From positions 2,842,698 through 2,906,697 of the forward strand of contig JAAVVV010000001.1 of assembly GCA_023910605.1 (NCBI GenBank): a DNA stretch of 64,000 nt. Reading direction: 5' to 3'. Made by a program: the position numbers and the translations under genes. Each line of letters begins with the position of its first letter. Within the stretch, counting starts at the first letter, position 1. This document shows, one piece after another, positions 47,516-57,218 of the stretch. The notes beneath the pieces were generated by a model. The model made no database searches and was not told the DNA's origin. It worked only from the letters and a program-made list of their open reading frames with translations. The stretch is from Bosea sp. (in: a-proteobacteria) (GTDB lineage Bacteria; Pseudomonadota; Alphaproteobacteria; Rhizobiales; Beijerinckiaceae).

Positions 47516-47713
47516 TCAGCGGGTCTGGATGATGGCGCAGTTGCGCCGGCCTGATTCCAGGCACTCCTGCGCGCGCCGGGCCTTGTCGAGTTCGAATACG
47601 AGCCACAGACCGCACCCGCCCAGCAGCGCGATCATGCCCAGCCGCACCGCCACGGCCAGCCGGCGGCGCCGATGGGCCTCATGCGCGAGCGTGGGATCAA
47701 GAGGCGGCAGCAT
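47516..47713 (-). CDS. Small single-pass membrane protein
   Basis: 65 residues, MLPPLDPTLAHEAHRRRRLA, with a basic stretch, one membrane segment (about 22-40, VRLGMIALLGGCGLWLVF) and a short tail with two cysteines (QECLESGRRNCAI). It starts in an ATGA overlap with the flavin reductase-like gene, which argues that it is translated. Function unknown. Confidence 0.68.
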   Translation of the reverse strand: MLPPLDPTLAHEAHRRRRLAVAVRLGMIALLGGCGLWLVFELDKARRAQECLESGRRNCAIIQTR

Positions 47714-48324
47714 CAGCCGCCGGGCGGCCGCTGGATCGAGAAGACCTGATCGACCACGGCATAATCCGAATAGCCGCAGCGCGCGATGGTGCGGGCCCTG
47801 GCGATGTCGAAGCGGCCATCGACGACATAGCGCTCATCGATATAGACGCCGATCACCTGGCCCAGCACCATGAAGCGATCGATTTTGCGACCCTCGAGGT
47901 CGGTCAGCTCGCTGATCGACAGCAGCCGGCATTCGAGCGCTGCGGGCGTGCCCTTCACGCGGGGCGGCTTCACCAGTTGCGATTCCTCCGTCTCGAGGCC
48001 AGCATGGCCAAACTCGCTGGTTCCGCGCGGCAGCGGCGCGGAGGTCAGGCTCATCTGCTGCGCCATATCGTAGGTGGCCAGCGAGCAGGTGAACTCGCCC
48101 GTCTCCTCGACGAAGGTCACGGCATCCTTGCGGCCCTCGGACGAGAAGACCACGATCGGCGTCGGCGGCGACGAGAGCAGGTTGAAGAAGGAATAGGGCG
48201 AGAGGTTCAGTTCACCCGCCCGGCTCATGGCGCTGATCCAGCCGATGGGCCGCGGCGCCACGATGGCCTTGATGGGATCATGGGGCAGCAGCCGGGTGTC
48301 GCGCGCCTCCGGACGGTAATGCAT
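47713..48324 (-). CDS. Flavoprotein, FMN-binding split-barrel family
   Basis: 203 residues from MHYRPEARDTRLLPHDPIKA. IVAPRPIGWISAMSRAGELNLSPYSFFNLLS (key words APRPIGWIS and NLSPYSFFN) is the signature of the DIM6/NTAB-type flavin reductase-like family, distinct from the HpaC-like protein at 22.5 kb. HAGLETEES and VLGQVIGVYID follow. It probably binds FMN and reduces a flavin or small electrophile. It lies 8 bases downstream of the nitroreductase gene. Confidence 0.86.
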   Translation of the reverse strand: MHYRPEARDTRLLPHDPIKAIVAPRPIGWISAMSRAGELNLSPYSFFNLLSSPPTPIVVFSSEGRKDAVTFVEETGEFTCSLATYDMAQQMSLTSAPLPRGTSEFGHAGLETEESQLVKPPRVKGTPAALECRLLSISELTDLEGRKIDRFMVLGQVIGVYIDERYVVDGRFDIARARTIARCGYSDYAVVDQVFSIQRPPGG

Positions 48325-48332
48325 GACGCCTC

Positions 48333-48899
48333 TCAGAAATGGGTGACGATGGTGGCGAGCGATGGCCGCTCGCGATCCTCCACCGGCGCATCGCTGCGGC
48401 CGACATGCAGGAAGCCGGCCAGCCTTTCGTGCGGCGCAAGGCCGAGGCGGTCCAGCACCCGCCTGTCGTAGCCATACCATTCCGTTAGCCAGTTGGTGCC
48501 GTAGCCCAGCGCATTGGCCGCGAACGTGAGGTTCATGCACACGGCCCCGGCCGACAGCACCTGCTCCCATTCAGGGATGCGCGGATGAGCCGCCGCCCGC
48601 GATACCACGCCAACCACGAGCGGAGCCCGCGCGAGGCGCCGCCGCTCGAAGCCGAGCGCGTCCTCGTCCGCCTGCGGATTGTCGGCTGCGAAGACGTCCG
48701 CGATGATCGCGCCGGCCCGTTCCCGCGCAGCGCCCTCGAACACGATGAAACGCCAGGGCGCCAGCTTGCCATGATCGGGCGTGCGCGCCGCCACTGTCAG
48801 GATCTGCTCAAGCTCTGCGGGGCTCGGTCCGCCACCTTTCATCAGCATCGGCTTGACCGAGCGCCGTGTCTTGAGAAGCTCCAGCATGACGTCCCTCAT
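48333..48899 (-). CDS. Nitroreductase family protein (YdjA-like)
   Basis: 188 residues, MRDVMLELLKTRRSVKPMLM. RRSVK near the N-terminus binds FMN phosphate; TPDHGKLAPWRFIVFEG and SAGAVCMNLTFAANALGYGTNWLT (key words GAVCMNLTFAANALGYGTNW) are the FMN-dependent nitroreductase landmarks, and the size is that of the short YdjA group. Substrate unknown. First gene of a three-gene operon with the split-barrel flavoprotein and the small membrane protein. Confidence 0.9.
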   Translation of the reverse strand: MRDVMLELLKTRRSVKPMLMKGGGPSPAELEQILTVAARTPDHGKLAPWRFIVFEGAARERAGAIIADVFAADNPQADEDALGFERRRLARAPLVVGVVSRAAAHPRIPEWEQVLSAGAVCMNLTFAANALGYGTNWLTEWYGYDRRVLDRLGLAPHERLAGFLHVGRSDAPVEDRERPSLATIVTHF

Positions 48900-48968
48900 C
48901 TATCAGGCGAAGCGTCGGTAGCCCAAGCACCCGCGCACGGCAACTGGCCATGCCATCCGGCGCGCGCT

Positions 48969-49907
48969 ATGAGAGCGTCCATGTCATCGGCGCGAACCCT
49001 CCGCAACGCCGCATTGCCTGCGGCCTTGGCGACCCTCGTCGCGGGCTGGCCGTATCTGGCCGGCATCGCGCAGGCCCAGATGCCGGCGCTGCCGCCGCTG
49101 CAGTGGCCCGGCGCCGCGCCGCCGTCCCCTCAGCCGCTCACGCCCGCGCCGCGCCGGGGACTGTCCCTCACTGCGCTTTACGCCACAGAGAACAAGCCCA
49201 TCACCTCGGGCGTGCTCTGGCGCATCCTCGAGGAAGATGCCGGCGGCGGCCCTCCCCGCATCGTCGCGCGTTCCGATCTGGCCACCCCGGTCTTCAATCT
49301 TCAGCCCGGCGCCTATGTCGTGCATGCCGCCTATGGCTTCGCCAGCGGCTGGAAGCGCGTGACCGTGCCGCAGGGGGGAACGCTGACGGAGCGGGTGACG
49401 CTCAGCGCCGGGGGCCTCAAGCTCGGCGGCGTCGTCATCGACCGGCCGATCCCGGCCAACATGCTTGTCTTCTCGGTTTTCGTGCCGCTGGCAGGCAACT
49501 CCGAAGGGCGCCTCGTCGCCGACAATGTCAGGCCTGACGATATCCTGCGCCTGCCGGAAGGCACCTACCATGTCGTCTCGACCTATGGCGACGCCAACGC
49601 CATCCGGCGCGCCGACGTGAAGGTGGAGAGCGGCAAGCTTGTCGAGGCGACGCTGTTTCACCGCGCCGCCAAGGCCACGCTCAAGCTTGTGGCCGCACCC
49701 GGAGGCGAAGCCTTCGCCGGAACCGCCTTTTCAGTGCTGACCCCCGGCGGCGACATCATCCGCGAAGCCATCGGTGCCTTTCCCCAGGTCATCCTCGCGG
49801 AGGGCGAGTATGTGCTGATCGCCCGCCAGGGCGGGCAGGTTCATACCCACGAGTTCCGGATCGAGGCCGGGCTGGACCGCGACATCGAGGTGGTGGCCGG
49901 CCGCTGA
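48969..49907 (+). CDS. Secreted beta-sandwich protein of unknown function
   Basis: 312 residues (an ATG at 48981 is an alternative start). A signal peptide is followed by AQAQMPALPPLQWPG and a proline-rich linker. Three similar all-beta segments follow, each ending in a YVVHAAYG/YHVVSTYG/YVLIARQG strand, at about 95-120, 190-215 and 280-300; they look like repeated carboxypeptidase-regulatory-like or Cna-B-like sandwiches. No catalytic residues are evident. Convergent with the GDYXXLXY gene. Confidence 0.72.
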   Translation: MRASMSSARTLRNAALPAALATLVAGWPYLAGIAQAQMPALPPLQWPGAAPPSPQPLTPAPRRGLSLTALYATENKPITSGVLWRILEEDAGGGPPRIVARSDLATPVFNLQPGAYVVHAAYGFASGWKRVTVPQGGTLTERVTLSAGGLKLGGVVIDRPIPANMLVFSVFVPLAGNSEGRLVADNVRPDDILRLPEGTYHVVSTYGDANAIRRADVKVESGKLVEATLFHRAAKATLKLVAAPGGEAFAGTAFSVLTPGGDIIREAIGAFPQVILAEGEYVLIARQGGQVHTHEFRIEAGLDRDIEVVAGR

Positions 49908-49919
49908 GGCGCGCGCGGC

Positions 49920-50576
49920 CTAGTAGGGCGGCTCGTCGTAGACCTTCTTGCCATCGATCAGCAGCCGCTTGATCGCGGCCTTGCCGGAGGGCGCGACGGC
50001 CGCGACGACCTCCATCCGCGCACGCGGCGTGCGCTCGATGGCAAGCCCCTCGCCTTGCGGCACGAAATAGCTTTCGAGCCCATAGGTCACCCGCACCATT
50101 TCATCCTCGCTGGAGCACTGGCGCGGTGGTTCTGGCGGGGGCATGCAGCGCCGCGAATCGGCGACGCGTCCCTCGATCACCACATCCCCCGCAGCCGGCG
50201 CGGGCGCTGCGCGTGACATTGCGACAGCCTGCGCCAGCCCATCGGGCCCGGGGCGCAGCGTCACATGGACCCGCTCACCCAAGGCGAGAGGCCCGTCCAG
50301 GCCGAGCCGGCCTGGACGAAGCCGCGAGATGTCATAGGTCAGAACCACATAATCGCCCCGGAAAAGATCGCGCGGGTCCACGGGCGCGGTGGCGAGCCTC
50401 ACCTCCCGCCCCCCGCTCAGGATCGCGGCGCGTTCCCTCACCATGGCCCCGATCAGCCCGCACAGGATGAGCGCCGCAAGCGCAGCCCGCAGCGCGAGCG
50501 GCACGCGGGCTATCCATGCGTCGAGGCCGGATGGCGGCGCTTCCGTCATGGTCGGGTTCGTTGTCGTCAGGTTCAT
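49920..50576 (-). CDS. GDYXXLXY-domain membrane protein
   Basis: 218 residues from MNLTTTNPTMTEAPPSGLDA. One membrane segment (about 28-45) precedes PVDPRDLFRGDYVVLTYDIS, which contains the family-naming GDYxxLxY motif. A PPPEPPRQCSSEDEM loop and a C-terminal RLLIDGKKVYDEPPY follow. The start overlaps the DUF2157 gene by ATGA. These two families regularly occur together and are thought to form a membrane complex of unknown function. Confidence 0.86.
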   Translation of the reverse strand: MNLTTTNPTMTEAPPSGLDAWIARVPLALRAALAALILCGLIGAMVRERAAILSGGREVRLATAPVDPRDLFRGDYVVLTYDISRLRPGRLGLDGPLALGERVHVTLRPGPDGLAQAVAMSRAAPAPAAGDVVIEGRVADSRRCMPPPEPPRQCSSEDEMVRVTYGLESYFVPQGEGLAIERTPRARMEVVAAVAPSGKAAIKRLLIDGKKVYDEPPY

Positions 50577-51859
50577 GGCTGGCTCCCCTCGGGCGGGGTG
50601 ATGCGGGCGAGCATGCGGCGCGCCACCGAGGCGATGGCGATCAGCGCGACGCCGCCGACAAGGAAGAACAGCGACTGGTCGAGCAGCGTCCCCACCGTCC
50701 GGGCGAGCAGGGCCAGCACGGCCAGCCCGAAGGCGGCGATGCCGGCCATGCCGACGCGCCGCTGGCCGCCGGATGTGCCGGCGGCCACCATCAGGGCCGT
50801 CGAGCCGAGCACCAGAGCGGCCACCACGAGCCTGCCCATGAGCAGCTTGTCCACACCGGCCCAGACCATCAGAGGACTGACGCACGCAAGGCCAAGCGCG
50901 CCGGCCAGAAGCGCGGCGCTGCGCCTGTCGCGCGCCAGCACCGAGAGTGCGGCCAGCGCGCCCACCGCGGCAAGGCCCGCCAGCACAACCGTCAGGTTGA
51001 CGATCCCGGCGCCCAACCCGCGCGCCTCCAGAACGAGGTTAAGCTGGGCAGCAAGCACGGCGACATAGCCCAAAAGCCCCCAAGGCAGGAAAGCGGTGAG
51101 CAGATGATGCCAGCCCCGGTCTGTCGCCAGCGCGCCGAGCGAGGTGGCGACCACGGCGATGAACAGCCAGTAGGCAAGCTGTGCGCCGAACAGCTGCGAG
51201 CCGAGCAGGTCTCCGTCCGCCAGGAAGAGCCACAGTCCTAGCGTGAGGACGGCCGCATGGTGCACGACGCGTTGCTCTCGCCCGAGCGCCAGCGCGAAGG
51301 CCGGCGCGAGCAAGAGCAGGTTCATCGGCGTAACGCCCGCGCCATCCGTCGTGAGGCCGGCGAACCACGCGCCCATGCAGGCGAAGGCGGTGAGCAAGGC
51401 CCCGTCCGACCTGAGCAAGGCCGCGACCGCCAGCGCCCCGCAGCCCACCAGAAGCGAGCCCGCAGGCCAGTCCGCCGGCAAATGATACATTTGCCCGACA
51501 AGCGCGACACCGGCGCCGAAGATCAGGGCGGCGCAGGTCGCCGCCGCATCGGACGCGCGCTCGGAGCCCCGGCATGCTGACCGATAGGCAACGAACAGCG
51601 CTGCGATGATGGCGCCAAGGATAGCCGCGAGCTTGAGCAGGCGCGGGATCCCCTGCCAGTTTGCGGCGACGAAGGCCACCACGCTGGCGGCGATAAGCAG
51701 CCCTCCCAGCATGCCGAGCACGGAAGGCAGCTTCATCCCGCCCTTGTCGGCGAAGGCCGTCTTGCGGATCGCGGCGGCCTGCTCTGCGGCGATGAGGCCT
51801 GCCCGCGTCCATTCGGCAAGGTCGGCCTCGAGACGCCTGCGGTAACTATGCAACATCAT
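50573..51859 (-). CDS. DUF2157-family polytopic membrane protein
   Basis: 428 residues. A soluble N-terminal domain LEADLAEWTRAGLIAAEQAAA (1-45) precedes about twelve hydrophobic segments. The GMLGGLLIAASVVAFVAANWQ region (key words GLLIAASVVAFVAANW) is the DUF2157 hallmark. Many relatives encode a separate DUF4401 protein between DUF2157 and GDYXXLXY; here it is missing or absorbed into the long membrane region. Function unknown. Confidence 0.85.
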   Translation of the reverse strand: MMLHSYRRRLEADLAEWTRAGLIAAEQAAAIRKTAFADKGGMKLPSVLGMLGGLLIAASVVAFVAANWQGIPRLLKLAAILGAIIAALFVAYRSACRGSERASDAAATCAALIFGAGVALVGQMYHLPADWPAGSLLVGCGALAVAALLRSDGALLTAFACMGAWFAGLTTDGAGVTPMNLLLLAPAFALALGREQRVVHHAAVLTLGLWLFLADGDLLGSQLFGAQLAYWLFIAVVATSLGALATDRGWHHLLTAFLPWGLLGYVAVLAAQLNLVLEARGLGAGIVNLTVVLAGLAAVGALAALSVLARDRRSAALLAGALGLACVSPLMVWAGVDKLLMGRLVVAALVLGSTALMVAAGTSGGQRRVGMAGIAAFGLAVLALLARTVGTLLDQSLFFLVGGVALIAIASVARRMLARITPPEGSQP

Positions 51860-51979
51860 GGCTGGACGCCCACCCTGTCACCGCGCACTCCTGTGGGGAA
51901 GCGTATACGCGAGAAAACGGTGCCATGTGAAGAGGAGCCGGGAGACCCGGCGCCCTGGCGGTTTCGGCGTGCAGAACAG

Positions 51980-53986
51980 TCAGGCTTGCAGCGCGGCCCT
52001 CGCCCGCTTCTCGTCCGGGGCCATCGCCTCATCGACGAGTGAGTCGATCGCACCCTTCAGGCTCATCACGGTCTGGGCTTGCGAGCCCAGCCGGCGGATG
52101 GTCACGGTGCTGTCCTCCGCCTCGCGCTTGCCCACGGCGATGATGACCGGGACCTTGGCGAGGGAGTGCTCGCGCACCTTGTAGTTGATCTTCTCATTGC
52201 GCAGGTCGGCCCGCGCACGCAGCCCGTGGGCGATCATCAGGTTCGTCACCTTTTCGGCGTAGGCATCGGCCTCGGAGGTGATCGGAGCCACGATGATCTG
52301 CTCGGGCGACAGCCAGAGCGGGAAATGGCCGGCATGGCTTTCGATCAGGATGCCGAGGAAGCGCTCCAGCGAGCCGCAGATCGCGCGATGCACCATCACC
52401 GGCTGCGTCTTGTCGCCATTGGCGTCGATGTAGAAGGCCCCGAAGCGCTCGGGCAGGTTGAAGTCCACCTGCGTCGTGCCGCACTGCCAGTCGCGCCCGA
52501 TCGCATCGCGAAGAGTGTATTCGAACTTCGGACCGTAGAACGCGCCCTCGCCCGGGTTCAGACCCGTCCTGATCTTGCCCCCCGACTGCGTCTCGATCTG
52601 CTCGAGCACACGCATCATGACGCTTTCGGCGCGGTCCCACAGCGCATCAGACCCCACCCGCTTCTCGGGACGGGTCGAGAGCTTGACCACCAGTTCGTCG
52701 AAGCCGAAATCGGCATAGACCGAGAGCATGAGTTCGTTGATCTTGAGGCATTCGGCCTCAAGCTGCTCATCCGTGCAGAAGATGTGCGCGTCATCCTGCG
52801 TGAAGGCGCGCACGCGCATCAGCCCATGCAGCGCGCCCGACGGCTCGTAGCGGTGGACCATGCCGAATTCGGCAAGCCGGATCGGAAGATCACGATAGCT
52901 CTTGAGACCATGCTTGAAGAGCTGGACATGGCCCGGGCAGTTCATCGGCTTGAGCGCGAAGACGCGCTGGTCGCGGGTCGAATCAAGCGGATTCATAAGA
53001 GCCGTGGCGCTCTTGGAGGCGAACATGTTGTCCGCATACCAGCCCCAGTGCCCGGATGTTTCCCACAGCGACTTGTCGAGCAGCTGGGGGGCGTTGACCT
53101 CGTCATAGTCGCCTCGCAGGCGACGGCGCATGTAGGCGGTCAGTTGCTGGAACATCGTCCAGCCCTTGGCGTGCCAGAAAACCGTGCCGGGGCCCTCATC
53201 CTGAAAATGGAACAGGTCCATCTCCCGGCCGAGCTTGCGGTGATCGCGCTTCTCGGCTTCCTCGATCTGCTTGAGGTGCGCGTCCAGCTCCTCCTGTCTG
53301 GCGAAGGCGGTGCCATAGATGCGCGTCAGCATCGGGTTGTTGGAATCCCCGCGCCAGTAGGCGCCGGCCACCTTCATAAGCTTGAAGGCGTTGCCGACCT
53401 TGCCGGTGGAGGTCATGTGCGGGCCGCGGCACAAGTCGATCCAGTCGCCCTGCGCATACATCTTGAGCGTCTGGTCTTCCGGGATCGCATCGACCAGCTC
53501 GACCTTGAACAGCTCGCCCTTGTCGCGGAAGAATTGCTTCGCCCGCTCGCGGCTCCACTCTTCCTTGGTGAAGGGCCTGTCCTGCGCGATGATCTGGCGC
53601 ATCTTCTGCTCGATCGCGGCGAAATCCTCCGGGCTGAAGGGCTGATCGCGGTGGAAATCGTAGAAGAAGCCATTCTCGATCACGGGACCGATCGTCACTT
53701 GCGTGCCCGGGAACAGCGCCTGCACCGCCTCCGCGAGCACATGGGCGCAATCGTGCCGGATCAGCCCCAGCGCGCGCGGGTCCTCGCGGTTGAGCAGTTC
53801 GATCCGCGCATCGGCGGTGATCGGATCATTGAGGTCGTGCAGTTCGCCGTCGAGCGCCATCGCAACGGTGCGCTTGAGCAGCGAGGGCGAGATGCCGCCC
53901 GCGATCGCCGTGCCGGTGGTGCCGGCGGCATAGGGGCGCACGGCGCCATCGGGAAATGTCAGGGAGATCGTGTCGGGGTTCGACAT
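51980..53986 (-). CDS. thrS: Threonyl-tRNA synthetase
   Basis: 668 residues, [20 protein letters not shown]. An N-terminal TGS domain (1-65) is followed by the editing domain with [12 protein letters not shown], then the class II core: motif 2 ([20 protein letters not shown], Arg at about 385-395), CTDEQLEAE and motif 3 ([14 protein letters not shown]). The C-terminal anticodon-binding domain includes [16 protein letters not shown]. Standard length. It charges tRNA-Thr in the cytoplasm. I see no T-box or attenuator-like leader in the 450 bases upstream. Confidence 0.97.
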   Translation of the reverse strand: MSNPDTISLTFPDGAVRPYAAGTTGTAIAGGISPSLLKRTVAMALDGELHDLNDPITADARIELLNREDPRALGLIRHDCAHVLAEAVQALFPGTQVTIGPVIENGFFYDFHRDQPFSPEDFAAIEQKMRQIIAQDRPFTKEEWSRERAKQFFRDKGELFKVELVDAIPEDQTLKMYAQGDWIDLCRGPHMTSTGKVGNAFKLMKVAGAYWRGDSNNPMLTRIYGTAFARQEELDAHLKQIEEAEKRDHRKLGREMDLFHFQDEGPGTVFWHAKGWTMFQQLTAYMRRRLRGDYDEVNAPQLLDKSLWETSGHWGWYADNMFASKSATALMNPLDSTRDQRVFALKPMNCPGHVQLFKHGLKSYRDLPIRLAEFGMVHRYEPSGALHGLMRVRAFTQDDAHIFCTDEQLEAECLKINELMLSVYADFGFDELVVKLSTRPEKRVGSDALWDRAESVMMRVLEQIETQSGGKIRTGLNPGEGAFYGPKFEYTLRDAIGRDWQCGTTQVDFNLPERFGAFYIDANGDKTQPVMVHRAICGSLERFLGILIESHAGHFPLWLSPEQIIVAPITSEADAYAEKVTNLMIAHGLRARADLRNEKINYKVREHSLAKVPVIIAVGKREAEDSTVTIRRLGSQAQTVMSLKGAIDSLVDEAMAPDEKRARAALQA

Positions 53987-54455
53987 GGCAGTCGCTCCTG
54001 CTCACTCGGGGATACGAACCCCGTAAGTCAGTCCAGGCGCGGATGTGATGCGCGACGGCGGGCCCGCGCCCGGAAATGCAGCGCCATCGACGAGGGCTTG
54101 CCAATGCGCGTGGCTGCAAACACCTTGCGTTGCGCAATAGCTGACGCGACAGGGCCAAACAAGCGCGATGTTCCGTGCCTCTTGTCTCTGCATGACGGCC
54201 CGCCTTCCGCAGGACCGAAACCCGCGCCGCTGGCTGGCGGCGCTCGCGCCTGGCGCAACAGCCCGTCCCGGTCGCGAGCGCACGGCTCGACAGCGGCGGC
54301 CGGGACTTCATCTTCCGCGCGCCCGGCCGGGGCCTGGCATCGACACGGCGGGGCGTGATCTGTGGATGCGCCGCAGCGCGCCGCGCAAGGCCTTCGAGGA
54401 TGCATCGGCCAATCAGCGGTGATGATCGAGATTGCGGCGCCGGGCCGACCCGCGC
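53987..54455. other. Gap between thrS and yidD without a convincing gene
   Basis: About 470 bases. Open frames on both strands exist but show no family-like content. The region near 54130-54150 is locally AT-richer (gcgttgcgcaatagctgacg) and could hold the thrS promoter on the minus strand. I see no terminator hairpin with a T-run for yidD. Confidence 0.4.
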
Positions 54456-54857
54456 TCAACCAGAGCCTTTATGATCCATCGCTGAGCCGTCTGCTCCCCG
54501 AACTGGCTCGCCGCTGCAATGCGCAGCCGGGCCGGGTGCCGGCGGGGCCGAATCCGCGGCGCTGACGGGCGGTCCGTTCACGCCGCGCCAGCGGCCATAG
54601 CGCCATGGCGCCAGGGCCGTCGCTCCGGCGGCAACCTCCTCGCAGACCAGATCGATTCCGTCCGTGCCGTAAGGGTTGCAGCGGCAGATGCGGGCGAGCC
54701 CCATCCAGCCCCCGGCCCACAGGCCATGGCGCTGGATGGCCTCATCGGTGTAGTCAGAGCAGGATGGCCAGTGCCGGCACTGGCGGCCCACAAGGGCGGA
54801 GAAGGTGAGCTGGTAGCCCCGGATTGCATAATGCGCGGCGCGGCGGACGGGCCTCAC
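54456..54857 (-). CDS. yidD: Membrane protein insertion efficiency factor YidD
   Basis: 133 residues from a GTG start with a strong Shine-Dalgarno (aaggagg) lying inside the last codons of the MAPEG gene; the much longer reading to 55325 is an overlap artefact. CRHWPSCSDYTDEAIQRHGL and GLARICRCNPYG are the YidD core with its conserved cysteines. An amphipathic N-terminal helix attaches it to the inner membrane beside YidC. The C-terminal ~45 residues after CEEVAAG are Pro/Ala-rich and longer than usual. Confidence 0.9.
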   Translation of the reverse strand: MRPVRRAAHYAIRGYQLTFSALVGRQCRHWPSCSDYTDEAIQRHGLWAGGWMGLARICRCNPYGTDGIDLVCEEVAAGATALAPWRYGRWRGVNGPPVSAADSAPPAPGPAAHCSGEPVRGADGSAMDHKGSG

Positions 54858-54868
54858 GCGCCCCTCCT

Positions 54869-55276
54869 TCAGCGCCAGAGCGCCGCAGCGATGAGCGCGA
54901 GCGCAGACAAGCCGAGGGCGCACACGGTCATGAGCATGCCCGCGACCCGGCCCGCACTCTTGCCGGCCGAGCGGCTGAGCCCGACCGCATGCGCAATGCG
55001 GCCCGCGAGCAGCAGCAGGCCCACGCCATGGATCAGCACGGCCTGCGCGTCGATGAGAGCCAGCATGATGAGCCCGGCCATGCCGAACGGCACACTCTCC
55101 GTGAAGTTGCCATGCACGCGGATGGCGCGCGCGAGATCCTTGTCCTGCCCGTCGCCGATGCCGATCAGTTTCCTGCGTCGCAGCCGAATCACGAGGAACT
55201 GCAGGACGATCGACATGAGGATGAGCAGGCCGACATAGAGGCCTGCCGCGGCGATGTGCGCTGGAACGTGATGCAT
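54869..55276 (-). CDS. MAPEG-family membrane protein
   Basis: 135 residues from MHHVPAHIAAAGLYVGLLIL. Four membrane helices. The loop RLRRRKLIGIGDGQDKDLARAIRVHGNFTESVP (key words GDGQDKDLARAIRVHGNFTE) is the MAPEG signature, with ARAIRVHGNFTE contacting glutathione or lipid in relatives. Function in bacteria is poorly defined. It sits between the Fe-S scaffold gene and yidD, all on the minus strand with short gaps. Confidence 0.9.
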   Translation of the reverse strand: MHHVPAHIAAAGLYVGLLILMSIVLQFLVIRLRRRKLIGIGDGQDKDLARAIRVHGNFTESVPFGMAGLIMLALIDAQAVLIHGVGLLLLAGRIAHAVGLSRSAGKSAGRVAGMLMTVCALGLSALALIAAALWR

Positions 55277-55311
55277 CAATGCGACCTTGGCATGCGTCTT
55301 TGGCTTCAACT

Positions 55312-55761
55312 CTACTCGGCAGCATCGACCGCCTGCCGGGCCTCGACCTGCGCGATGGCGTCCACGACGGCGTCGAAGGTCAGCAAGGTCGAGGCATGGC
55401 GCGCCTTGTAGTCGCGCACGGGCTGCAGCACCGCCAGGTCGCTCCACTTGCCCTCGGGCGGATCACCGCCCTCCTTCAGCATCCGCCGCGCGATGTCGCG
55501 GACGGCGCGCAGTTCTGACGCCGTGGAGCCGACGACATGCAGCGCCATGATCGCGGAGGAGGCCTGCCCCAACGCGCAGGCCTTCACGTCGTGGGCGAAA
55601 TCGACCACCCGGTCGCCATCCATGGCGATGTCCACCGTCACCTTCGAGCCGCAGAGCTTCGAGTGGGCTACCGCCGTTGCGTCAGGCTTCGCCAACCGCC
55701 CGATCCGGCCGATATGGGCCGCGAGTTCCAGAATCCGCTTGTTGTAGACGTCATTGAGCAT
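55312..55761 (-). CDS. IscU/NifU-like iron-sulfur cluster scaffold protein
   Basis: 149 residues from MLNDVYNKRILELAAHIGRI. Cluster-ligand cysteines: Cys in SKLCGSKVTVDI, Cys in VKACALGQASSAIMA; the third usual cysteine (near the C-terminus, GRxxC in IscU) is not visible, as in many alphaproteobacterial members of this subgroup. It probably assembles or transfers Fe-S clusters in the SUF system. It is divergent from folE and followed by the MAPEG gene after 35 bases. Confidence 0.85.
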   Translation of the reverse strand: MLNDVYNKRILELAAHIGRIGRLAKPDATAVAHSKLCGSKVTVDIAMDGDRVVDFAHDVKACALGQASSAIMALHVVGSTASELRAVRDIARRMLKEGGDPPEGKWSDLAVLQPVRDYKARHASTLLTFDAVVDAIAQVEARQAVDAAE

Positions 55762-55962
55762 GATCTTGCCAATATACCGCGCCCGGACCCGGTTTGCGAG
55801 GACCATCCGCACCGGCTTGAGCCAGAAGAGCCTCATTTCATGCGCGGCCTGATCACTGTCATGTGATGCCTGCATGTGAATCTTTTGGCCAGGCCCCGCG
55901 CCTGTGGTCCACCGCCGCGGCCACCTCGTAGAACTCGTACAAATCCATGAAAGGCAGGCTCC

Positions 55963-56655
55963 ATGAACCGCGTGGTTAAGCCCTCTGCCATCACGTCCAA
56001 TGCCGTGGCGGCTCCCATGTCTCCCCCCACCGCGCAGATCGCGCCGCAGAAAGACCAGTTCCTGATCCGTCAGCCCACGCGCGAGGAGGCAGAGGCGGCC
56101 GTGCGCACGCTGATCCTTTGGGCGGGCGATGATCCGTCTCGCGAGGGCCTTCTCGACACGCCCAAGCGCGTGACCAAGGCCTTCAAGGAATTCTACAAGG
56201 GCTATGACGAGGATGCCGCCGACATTCTCGACCGCATCTTCGAGGAGGTGGATGGCTACTCCGACATCGTGCTCGTGCGCGACATCCCCTTCTATTCGCA
56301 TTGCGAACATCATCTCGTGCCCTTCGTCGGCAAGGCGCACATCGCCTATTATCCCGCAAAGGGCGTGGTCGGCCTGTCGAAGCTGGCTCGGGTGGTCGAG
56401 GTCTATGCCCGCCGCATGCAGACCCAGGAGACGATGACCGCACAGATCGCCAACGTGATCGACGAGGTGCTCCAGCCGCGCGGCGTCGCGGTGCTGCTTG
56501 AAGCCGAGCACATGTGCATGTCGATGCGCGGCGTGCAGAAGCATGGCTCGTCGACCATGACCACGCAGTACCGGGGCGTGTTCGAGACCGACCCGGCCGA
56601 GCAGGTCAAGTTCTTCACGATGGTGAAGTCTCCCTCCCTGCGCAGCTTCCTTTGA
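55963..56655 (+). CDS. folE: GTP cyclohydrolase I
   Basis: 230 residues, [20 protein letters not shown]. The first ~45 residues are a non-conserved leader. [15 protein letters not shown]-type sequence ([19 protein letters not shown]), [13 protein letters not shown] (zinc Cys and His) and [20 protein letters not shown] (key word [14 protein letters not shown]) are diagnostic, and MCMSMRGV carries the second zinc cysteine. It starts tetrahydrofolate synthesis from GTP. hisI follows 73 bases later. Confidence 0.95.
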   Translation: MNRVVKPSAITSNAVAAPMSPPTAQIAPQKDQFLIRQPTREEAEAAVRTLILWAGDDPSREGLLDTPKRVTKAFKEFYKGYDEDAADILDRIFEEVDGYSDIVLVRDIPFYSHCEHHLVPFVGKAHIAYYPAKGVVGLSKLARVVEVYARRMQTQETMTAQIANVIDEVLQPRGVAVLLEAEHMCMSMRGVQKHGSSTMTTQYRGVFETDPAEQVKFFTMVKSPSLRSFL

Positions 56656-56728
56656 CGCGCCTGCGCGTCACGGGCTAGAGCAGGGCCGCGCCGCACAGGC
56701 GCGCCATGCGCCTGGCCAGGAGACACCG

Positions 56729-57130
56729 ATGAGCCCGTTCCCGACGCTCGCCAGCAAGAAGGAGCTGGAGGAAGGCCTTCGTCTGGCCCCGCGCTTCGAT
56801 GCTGCGGGCCTGGTGACGTGCGTCGCCACCGAAGCCGATGGCGGCGAGGTGCTGATGGTCGCCCACATGAACGCGGAAGCGCTCCAGCGCACCATCGAGA
56901 CAGGCGAAGCCTGGTACTGGTCCCGTTCGCGGCAGGAGCTCTGGCGCAAGGGCGCGACCTCGGGACAGATCCAGACGGTGGTCGAGATGCGGGTCGATTG
57001 CGACCAGGACGCGGTCTGGATCAAGGTCAAGGTCGCGGGGGATGGCGGCTGCTGCCACACCGGGCGGCGAAGCTGTTTTTACAGGGTCCAGCCCGCGCGA
57101 CAAACAGGTCTAGAATTGCTAGAAGAATAG
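56729..57130 (+). CDS. hisI: Phosphoribosyl-AMP cyclohydrolase
   Basis: 133 residues, [58 protein letters not shown] (key words [20 protein letters not shown] and WRKGATSG) and [11 protein letters not shown] carry the Mg-binding aspartates; [12 protein letters not shown] has the zinc cysteines. It performs the third step of histidine synthesis. The last few codons (TGLELLEE) run into DNA of lower GC content, so the original 3' end may have been altered by insertion of the next gene. Confidence 0.95.
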   Translation: MSPFPTLASKKELEEGLRLAPRFDAAGLVTCVATEADGGEVLMVAHMNAEALQRTIETGEAWYWSRSRQELWRKGATSGQIQTVVEMRVDCDQDAVWIKVKVAGDGGCCHTGRRSCFYRVQPARQTGLELLEE

Positions 57131-57218
57131 TACTTTCAAGCTGCCTATTATGAATGTTTGCAAGAATCAGAATTACAAGCTAAGCAATTTCATTCGAAAA
57201 ATGACTGCGGGTCTTGTT

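Noticed and set aside
54858-55325. N-terminal extension of YidD overlapping the MAPEG gene
   Set aside because: The MAPEG frame is well conserved there, and yidD has its own GTG start with a strong Shine-Dalgarno at 54857.
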